Shown piece by piece: positions 58,428 through 64,000 of a stretch of 64,000 bases of DNA. The first letter of the stretch is position 1; every line of letters begins with the position of its first letter. Source of the DNA: G051132615 sp051132615 (GTDB taxonomy: Bacteria > Pseudomonadota > Gammaproteobacteria > Burkholderiales > Neisseriaceae). The notes beneath the pieces were generated by a model. The model was not told the DNA's origin. It was given only the letters and a program-made list of their open reading frames with translations, and made no database searches. A program made the position numbers and the translations under genes. The DNA lies in NCBI RefSeq assembly GCF_051132615.1, contig NZ_CP152375.1, positions 310,001 through 374,000 of the forward strand, read 5' to 3'.

Positions 58428-58751
58428 CCTCCTGAGATGTTATGAAAAAAACAAACATAAGTAATGTTGCTCAATAAGAAAAATATTAAAATAATTTAAT
58501 AAGTTACTATATGTACAAAATGATAACAGATATTTAGATTTTTGTGTATTCCTCAGATATAGCTAAAATTGATACATTTAACTACACTATTTGTATCTAA
58601 CTGGGAAAGTTATGACTACATTCAAAAATAATTTTAATGATAAAATATATTTTTGAATTTATATTCACCTAACATTGGTTATTGCTTTTTATAACAAACA
58701 AAGCTATTATGCCTTATTAATAAAACACCCTAAGCTTAAAGGACACCAATA
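58428..58751. other. Intergenic region between divergent genes
   Basis: 324 bp, AT-rich, between the divergent dehydrogenase and lipoprotein genes. Promoters for both should lie here but no clear pair could be fixed. AAAGGA at 58738-58743 serves the GTG start of the lipoprotein. No gene seen. Confidence 0.5.
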
Positions 58752-59405
58752 GTGCGTTCATTATTTTTTTGTTTCTCTCTCTCTTTATTGCTCCTGACAG
58801 GCTGTAACAATAGGAATATTCTGATGAATAACAACGAAGTCAATAGTGAAGAACATGTGTCACTTGTATCTACTTACGAAATAGAAGAAAAACGTTTCCA
58901 ACTGAATCCTAGTCCACAAAAGCATTATCAAATGACCATTACCATTAAAAATGCACCTGGGCCTTTGGATAAGCTTAAAGCATTGGCCTATTACCGAGCA
59001 TTAAATTGCTCCTATATCTTAGCGGGCACACCAGAGGTTTATAGCAAACCTGATAAAAATATTTTTCTTCAGTTTAAAAAAATTGCACCCAATCAATATC
59101 AGGGGGACTTTTATGTAGATGCAATGAAAGATGAAGACTACTATGGGCAAGGCATCTGCAAATGGGAGTTTGGTGGGGTAAATGCTTTATTTTCAGCCAC
59201 TGATTCTGACAAAGATACTCTATTTAGTGCCTCAATTACCCCTGAAGATTTACAATCTAAAAAAATTGAGCTAAATCATTTAAAAGAAAAATATCCAACA
59301 ATTGAAGATTTTACTGGTGCGTTAAGTCAAGGAAAGCTTAAAAAAGAAAGATTCAAACCCGAAGAATACTTTACCTTTGATATTGAATTAGAGGAGTTAA
59401 AATAA
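58752..59405 (+). CDS. Lipoprotein, candidate immunity protein for the lipase
   Basis: 217 residues with a GTG start (Shine-Dalgarno AAAGGA). The signal MRSLFFCFSLSLLLLTGC has a lipobox with Cys18. Asn follows at position 2 of the mature protein, so its sorting to inner or outer membrane is uncertain. The mature part is soluble (YQMTITIKNAPGPLDKLKAL). The stop overlaps the lipase start by one base. In Xanthomonas-type killing systems, lipoproteins encoded beside T4SS effectors are their immunity proteins; that role is inferred from position and export. Confidence 0.6.
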   Translation: MRSLFFCFSLSLLLLTGCNNRNILMNNNEVNSEEHVSLVSTYEIEEKRFQLNPSPQKHYQMTITIKNAPGPLDKLKALAYYRALNCSYILAGTPEVYSKPDKNIFLQFKKIAPNQYQGDFYVDAMKDEDYYGQGICKWEFGGVNALFSATDSDKDTLFSASITPEDLQSKKIELNHLKEKYPTIEDFTGALSQGKLKKERFKPEEYFTFDIELEELK

Positions 59406-60766
59406 TGGCCATTACTCAACAACAATATGCTGATCTAGCCAGTTCTTCATATGAAGAACATAAAAAATATACAGTTAATAACGAGTACAACATAGGTGGT
59501 ACAAACTACAAAATACTAGCGCACTCCTCAGATAAAAACACTGATTATCAGGGAACCATCTATCAAAGGGTAGACACAGGCGAAATCATTGTTGCCCATA
59601 GAGGCACTGAACCCAATAAAAAAGGTGATGTGGCTGCCGATTACGAAATGGCTTCTAAATTTACCAATCCTCAGATTCCCCATGCTTTAAAGTTAACTGA
59701 GTTAGCATTTAAATTCGCAAAAGATCACGAAAAAGAATTTGGCAACGCTCCTGAAATCAGTGTTACAGGCCACTCTTTAGGAGGAGCCTTAGCCCAAGTG
59801 TCGGCTTTTGAATATGGTTTAAAAGCAGAAACCTTTAATGCTTATGGTGCAGCTGGTTTAAAATATACTGATCTATATGGCAATAAAGAAACTGTTCCTC
59901 TTCAGAACAATGGTAAAGTGACCAATCATATCATGGCGGGTGATGTAGTCGGTGCCGCTAATAATCATTTTGGTAAAAATGTCATTTATGCTCGAGAAAA
60001 AGAAATTGAAGTGTTAAAAGCTCATAAATATGGTGATGGTAAGCCAGGTAATAATCAAATGTGGCGTGCTGCTAAAGAGCTTATGAGCAAACATAATGCA
60101 CATAATATGCCTAATTTTACCAATGAAAAGGGTCCTTCTATTTTATCAGACCCTAAGGCAAAGGAATTGGCTCAAAAAGAAGCCTCTATTATTCATGAAT
60201 ACCGTAGTGATATTAAGGCCAATAGAGGCCCCATACTTAAAAAGGTCAATACTGCGGATAAAGTTTCAGATGCCATTTTTCCATCGAAAATGATCCTAAA
60301 AAAAATATTATCTGACAATACTGATCACTCACAAGAAAAATCAACCTTATATGCTCAAAGAGAAGGCAAAGGTGATTTAAACGATATCATGAATAATGAT
60401 GTGAAAGGTATTTATGCCAAGTTAGAATCTAGCCTTGGCCCTCAATTAGCTGACAAAGGGGCTGGAAAATGGGCAGAACCTATGATTGCGGCAACCACTT
60501 ATGCTTGTGTTCAAAAAGGCTTAAGTGCGGATAAAATTGCTCATATTGGTATTAACGAAAAAGAAAACGTCCTTTATGCAGTCTCAGCCAATAGACGAGA
60601 TTTTGCTACCGTTAATGCGATTGAGGCTTCTAAAGTCAATCCTGAACAAACTTTATTGGCCGCAAACCAATTGCATGATCAAATGGGTATGGAAACACAG
60701 CAAAAAGAGCTGGATCGACAAATGCAGATGAATCAGCAACAGCATGGGGGCATGAAGTTTGCCTGA
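59405..60766 (+). CDS. Class-3-type lipase with XVIPCD-like C-terminus, putative T4SS effector
   Basis: 453 residues. Alpha/beta-hydrolase with GHSLGGALAQ (nucleophile Ser124) and the oxyanion segment VAHRGTEP. No signal peptide. The C-terminal part (about residues 315-445: KGDLNDIMNNDVKGIYAKLE, LSADKIAHIGINEKENVLYA, then VNPEQTLLAANQLHDQM) resembles the XVIPCD domain that directs effectors to VirD4-type coupling proteins, including the glutamine-rich tail (MQMNQQQHGG). Encoded with a lipoprotein and inside transfer genes. An antibacterial phospholipase effector is the favoured inference. Confidence 0.6.
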   Translation: MAITQQQYADLASSSYEEHKKYTVNNEYNIGGTNYKILAHSSDKNTDYQGTIYQRVDTGEIIVAHRGTEPNKKGDVAADYEMASKFTNPQIPHALKLTELAFKFAKDHEKEFGNAPEISVTGHSLGGALAQVSAFEYGLKAETFNAYGAAGLKYTDLYGNKETVPLQNNGKVTNHIMAGDVVGAANNHFGKNVIYAREKEIEVLKAHKYGDGKPGNNQMWRAAKELMSKHNAHNMPNFTNEKGPSILSDPKAKELAQKEASIIHEYRSDIKANRGPILKKVNTADKVSDAIFPSKMILKKILSDNTDHSQEKSTLYAQREGKGDLNDIMNNDVKGIYAKLESSLGPQLADKGAGKWAEPMIAATTYACVQKGLSADKIAHIGINEKENVLYAVSANRRDFATVNAIEASKVNPEQTLLAANQLHDQMGMETQQKELDRQMQMNQQQHGGMKFA

Positions 60767-60786
60767 TTTATTTGAGATTCTTGATC

Positions 60787-60819
60787 AAAAAACCTCATCT
60801 AAAGGGTGAGGTTTTTTGC
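60787..60819 (+). terminator. Rho-independent terminator after the lipase gene
   Basis: AAAAAACCTCA (60787-60797) pairs with TGAGGTTTTTT (60807-60817). It can also act for the convergent minus-strand operon. Confidence 0.85.
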
Positions 60820-60844
60820 ATACTAGAGCACGTTTAATACCAGT

Positions 60845-61579
60845 CTACTCTGCCTTTTTACCTAGAATAGCCTGTTCAATTAAAGGTAAATGCTCATCCA
60901 ATAACAATTCAGGTTTGGCTTGGTAATACCATAGCTTTGATTCTATGGTACATTTATTGCCTGTTGTTTGATCTGTTAAAGTTGTTGCTACAGCTTGTTC
61001 AAATAAGTATTGTTTACAATCATAGCCTTTTTTGATGTGACACGCTGGATCTGGATTTCCTTCTTCGCCTTGAACCCAAGGTTTGTTTTTATGTTTTTGC
61101 GGTAAATTTGCCCCTATATTGGCTCCTATGAGTAAAGCAGGATTCCAAAAGTACGTCAGGTCTAATTTAGGACCAGATTTTCTTTTGGGGATTTCGGTAT
61201 AGACTATTCTTTTTGGATCTTCTATATAAGGGCCCAATTGTTCAAATTGAGCCACACGTCCAGTTGCCGCTTTGCGTGCATAAAAGCGTGATTGAATCAA
61301 ATATTGATGATCTGCCTGATCTTTATCCACTATTTTAATGTTCTGACGGGATAAATCTCGTTTGATTTGTTCTGTTAAGGTCTCAGATGCTTCAAATTCA
61401 ACTGAAATAGATGCGTTTTTAGGTGCCCCTTCAAATTGTTCACATGTTAGTGCATATTCAGGTGTTGTTGGTTCTGCGGGTTCACCTACTATGCCTGTTG
61501 TGGTGTATTGAATACTTTGGCAGCCACTAAGCAAAATTAGTCCTGATAAAACCAAAGGAGTCATTATATTTTTCATCAT
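60845..61579 (-). CDS. Lipoprotein in the tra region
   Basis: 244 residues from ATG at 61579 (the frame opens earlier, but here a clear lipoprotein signal begins: MMKNIMTPLVLSGLILLSGC). The mature part has TPEYALTCEQFEGAPKNASI and WNPALLIGANIGANLPQKHK, with several cysteines (CHIKKGYDCKQYLFEQ). Downstream of traF on the same strand. Not TraV or TraT by its sequence; could be an outer-membrane or surface-exclusion component. Family not recognised. Confidence 0.6.
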   Translation of the reverse strand: MMKNIMTPLVLSGLILLSGCQSIQYTTTGIVGEPAEPTTPEYALTCEQFEGAPKNASISVEFEASETLTEQIKRDLSRQNIKIVDKDQADHQYLIQSRFYARKAATGRVAQFEQLGPYIEDPKRIVYTEIPKRKSGPKLDLTYFWNPALLIGANIGANLPQKHKNKPWVQGEEGNPDPACHIKKGYDCKQYLFEQAVATTLTDQTTGNKCTIESKLWYYQAKPELLLDEHLPLIEQAILGKKAE

Positions 61580-61780
61580 GATATTCTTTATCTTTCTTGC
61601 AAGAGCTTCATTATAATATTTATTTAAAATAATGACATTAAATTGTTTACTAAAACAGCTTTTCATCTAGGTTGAGTTAGTTTACACTTCATTTTCTGTG
61701 TGTGGAGATCCGTCTCATTATATCTACTACCCATTTTTCCCTAATGAGGGGGCCCACTTCTTCACACACATCTTCCCCTA

Positions 61781-62548
61781 TCAATATAATGTCCCCACTT
61801 CTTTAGAAACAGCTAAAAACCTACTCTCCAGTTCAGATTGAGAAATCACACCATGACTGATCGGTTTGAATGATTTGGTTTTAGTGTCCATAATAAATAA
61901 AGCTGGAACAACTGATACTTGTAGTTTTGTGGCAATACCATTGTCTACTTGAGCATCAGGAAACCCTTCTATTGGACCACCATCAAGTGACACAGCCATT
62001 ACTTCTACCCCATATTGATTGGCGAAGTTACGTAGAACTGGAGCCATAGCATGACAATAGGGGCAATCTGAGCGATAAAAGAACATTACACCATTACTCC
62101 CAGCAATTTGTTTGATCGCATTCACCGTATCGATCCCTCTTTGCTGATCATATTGACGTACGGCGGTAGTATTGGTAGGTCTACCCTTTAATGAATAATC
62201 TAAGCTAGGGTTTTCCCAAAGTACACGTTGCCATTGTTCTGTAAATGTAGCTGCTTGTGTCATGGCCAACTCCTGAAGAGCAACATAGTTTTTAATATTC
62301 TCTGGAGTAGGATTCATGATCGCAATTTTACGACTTTGATCTAGTTGTACTTGAAGCGACTCAAAGGCTTCAATTTCAGATGGCTTCACTGACTTTTGCA
62401 TTTGTTCAATTTGTTTTTTTTGCTGGTCAACTGGATAGTATAGATAAGGTCGATTATCTTGCTGCCATATATCATCTTGGTACCAGTTTTGAGCAAAAAT
62501 CGTATTACATAAAAGAAATGTGCAACATAAAATAAACCATTTTTTCAT
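61781..62548 (-). CDS. traF: Conjugal transfer protein TraF (thioredoxin-fold)
   Basis: 255 residues from ATG at 62548 (start of signal peptide MKKWFILCCTFLLCNTIF-AQ). The start of the mature protein (NWYQDDIWQQDNRPYLYYPV) and the helical middle match TraF. The C-terminal thioredoxin-like domain has VMFFYRSDCPYCHAMAPVL, a CxxC (CPYC). F TraF lacks the CxxC pair while TrbB has it, so this may combine both roles. Periplasmic; assists pilus assembly and disulfide formation. Confidence 0.85.
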   Translation of the reverse strand: MKKWFILCCTFLLCNTIFAQNWYQDDIWQQDNRPYLYYPVDQQKKQIEQMQKSVKPSEIEAFESLQVQLDQSRKIAIMNPTPENIKNYVALQELAMTQAATFTEQWQRVLWENPSLDYSLKGRPTNTTAVRQYDQQRGIDTVNAIKQIAGSNGVMFFYRSDCPYCHAMAPVLRNFANQYGVEVMAVSLDGGPIEGFPDAQVDNGIATKLQVSVVPALFIMDTKTKSFKPISHGVISQSELESRFLAVSKEVGTLY

Positions 62549-62558
62549 ATTGTTACTC

Positions 62559-62936
62559 CTACTTAGCCTTATTTGGGCATACAGCAACATCCATTGATTG
62601 AGCTGGAAATTGAGCTGAGTATTCTTTACTGGTGGTATAAGTGAGCTTCACTTTGGCACATCCTGGTTGATCTTCAATATCACTTAATTTAACCGCTTCA
62701 ATAAAAATGGGTGCAGCGGATTTAGTTCTCTCTTTAATGATTTTGGCTGCTTCTCCAGTAATTTGTCCTCTTGCTTTTCCATGTATGGCAGCTATAGCCA
62801 TTAAAGGCCGTGGATCACCTTTATCAAGTGGAATGACTTGCTTGCTTAACGATAGAGTATCCACTTTAGGCGCACCGATACTGAAGCCTGAGAGTGACAT
62901 TACAGTCATGATCAAGAAGATACTTCTATTCATCAT
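62559..62936 (-). CDS. Small exported protein between traN and traF
   Basis: 125 residues from ATG at 62936, which overlaps the traN stop; AAAGGA is upstream. Signal peptide MMNRSIFLIMTVMSLSGFSI-GA. Mature part ITGEAAKIIKERTKSAAPIF and two cysteines (QPGCAKVKLTY, VAVCPNKAK). Position suggests a transfer component, and TrbC was considered, but the protein is too short and lacks its features. Unassigned. Confidence 0.6.
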   Translation of the reverse strand: MMNRSIFLIMTVMSLSGFSIGAPKVDTLSLSKQVIPLDKGDPRPLMAIAAIHGKARGQITGEAAKIIKERTKSAAPIFIEAVKLSDIEDQPGCAKVKLTYTTSKEYSAQFPAQSMDVAVCPNKAK

Positions 62937-64000
62937 AGTATCCTTTAGGTTGGTTATTTTCATATTCATCTTTTAATTTTTCAGCAGATTCATTAACACG
63001 ATTCATCATATCGGCTGTATTGGGCATACTTGCTCTGATCTCTTCATAAAATTCAGATAAATCCATTTTCGAAAAGTCCAATCGCTCCAGATCTTGAGCT
63101 AAGAATCCATCACATTGAGGTTCTTCAGGGGTACCAAAACCCATACCTAATTGTTTTTTACCCTGAACATTAATGATTTTGGCCAACTTAGAAATATAAC
63201 AACAATAGCTCTCACGTTTTTGCACACAAGCACCCAGTACCTCTTTAGCACAATAGCTACCTACATGATGACAAAGACCAGCCTCACGCCTAAATACCGT
63301 AATCACTTCATCATTACCACATTCAAGCCATTGAGTTAATGCCATAATGGCAATGGCAATAGCAAAGGCCATAGGGTTGAATGTTAAGTAAACTGTATTT
63401 GAGCCAGCAGCCATACTACCCACGCCAATACTACCCCCTACTGCTGGTGTTGTAGATAGACCAAATCCATAAAATGAAATAGCTGGTGCGCCACCTCCAG
63501 AAGTGCCAGCACTAAACATACTGGCAAAGCCTTCAGCAGCCTGTACACCTGTTGCAATCCACTCAGGGCCATTAACAGCTAAAACTGAATAAGTATATGC
63601 GCTACCCAAACTGGCCACACCATAATTGATGGCCATGTTTGTACCAGCCTGAACTGCCCAATCTTTAAACTCAGCTGGATCTCCTTGGCTTTTACAGCAG
63701 TCACCACCAAAAACCCCATCAAATGCTCCACCTAATTTAACAGAACAAAATGATGCATCCCCTTTGAAGAAAGTTTGTGAGCCAATATCATAGTAACGAG
63801 AAAGTTCTCTGAGCATTTCCATACTTGTCATTGCTTCAGCAAAATCCCCATCTTTACAATTGCTTTGCTCTATTTCATAACCAGCTTCAACACATTGATA
63901 AACATTGTCCCATATCTGACAAGTCCCATCAGGCAGTTCACTGATACATTGACGTGTTTTGATGGTACAAGTAGGGTCGTTTTCGTATTCAGTACAACGA
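62926..64000 (-). CDS. traN: Conjugal transfer protein TraN (5' end outside window)
   Basis: The open frame runs from the right window edge to TAG at 62926-62928. Cysteine-rich, with TCTIKTRQCISELPDGTCQI-type segments near the edge, GGDCCKSQG, FAIAIAIMALTQWLECGNDE, HHVGSYCAKEVLGACVQKRE and SYCCYISKLAKIINVQGKKQ, typical of F-type TraN, the outer-membrane mating-pair stabilisation protein. An internal ATG at 63831 is not the real start because the frame continues upstream with TraN-like sequence. Confidence 0.88.
   Translation of the reverse strand, partial: RCTEYENDPTCTIKTRQCISELPDGTCQIWDNVYQCVEAGYEIEQSNCKDGDFAEAMTSMEMLRELSRYYDIGSQTFFKGDASFCSVKLGGAFDGVFGGDCCKSQGDPAEFKDWAVQAGTNMAINYGVASLGSAYTYSVLAVNGPEWIATGVQAAEGFASMFSAGTSGGGAPAISFYGFGLSTTPAVGGSIGVGSMAAGSNTVYLTFNPMAFAIAIAIMALTQWLECGNDEVITVFRREAGLCHHVGSYCAKEVLGACVQKRESYCCYISKLAKIINVQGKKQLGMGFGTPEEPQCDGFLAQDLERLDFSKMDLSEFYEEIRASMPNTADMMNRVNESAEKLKDEYENNQPKGYYDE

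Noticed and set aside
62559..62936. TrbC-type pilin assembly protein
   Set aside because: Position would fit, but at 125 residues it is too short and lacks recognisable TrbC segments.

Overview
The window is AT-rich gammaproteobacterial DNA. From 1 to about 2.86 kb it looks chromosomal: a microcin-C/oligopeptide type ABC importer (yejB-yejE-yejF, minus strand, yejF cut by the window edge). From about 3.4 kb to the right edge it reads as one integrative and conjugative element (ICE) of the SPI-7/PAPI-1/PFGI-1 class. The evidence is the ordered core parA, parB, DUF2857, replication-type helix-turn-helix proteins, PFL_4669/TIGR03761, DUF3158, ssb, topB, and later the STY4534-type DUF3577 protein, DUF3275, a helicase and a DUF6094 methyltransferase. 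The transfer genes at the right end (traG, traH, traF, traN) are F-type. parA lies next to the chromosomal genes, as in PAPI-1-like elements, so one ICE end is probably between 2.86 and 3.43 kb. No integrase, relaxase or tRNA gene was recognised. I do not assign a genus.

Layout. 3.4-12.4 kb: partition and replication operon with small membrane genes and an HNH protein. 12.5-13.0 kb: 13 perfect copies of a 36-bp unit holding the dyad GGCAAC-CCC-GTTGCC. 13.0-23.3 kb: TIGR03761, DUF3158, ssb, topB, rdgC, a Tat-exported M15-type peptidase, several unknown genes and a TniB-like ATPase. 23.3-30.3 kb: defence island with a NYN-LOTUS protein, a complete type III CBASS operon (CD-NTase, HORMA, TRIP13-like ATPase, NucC) and a TnsE-like protein. 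30.5-32.2 kb: a decayed Tn3-family element with terminal inverted repeats and a TATTT duplication, inserted in a structured leader. 32.4-44.8 kb: genes that each carry their own RNA control element. 44.8-51.7 kb: cargo (YwqK/MORN-repeat protein, umuDC, DUF5131, SprT-like protease, nucleoside deoxyribosyltransferase). 51.7-64 kb: F-type tra genes on the minus strand, interrupted by a butanediol-dehydrogenase-type gene and a lipoprotein/lipase pair that looks like an immunity/effector pair.

The most striking signal is between 30.4 and 44.4 kb. At least 13 consecutive genes begin with a three-arm element. Arm A (for example GGGGATATAT) is complementary to arm B (ATATATCCCC), which is followed by a U-tract, and arm C contains the Shine-Dalgarno sequence and repeats arm A directly before ATG. 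A:B makes a terminator-like hairpin and B:C would bury the ribosome binding site. The arm sequences differ from gene to gene yet stay complementary. Most clusters also start with a longer leader (seven copies) built from a stem, a hairpin whose loop can form a pseudoknot downstream of a second hairpin, and two further hairpins, with compensatory changes between copies. I do not recognise either element as a named RNA family.

How it fits together: ParA/ParB, the replication proteins, SSB, TopB, RdgC and the DUF3577 protein would maintain and copy the excised element; the F-type apparatus would transfer it; CBASS and possibly the NYN-LOTUS protein defend the host; the lipase/lipoprotein pair may use the transfer machinery against other cells.
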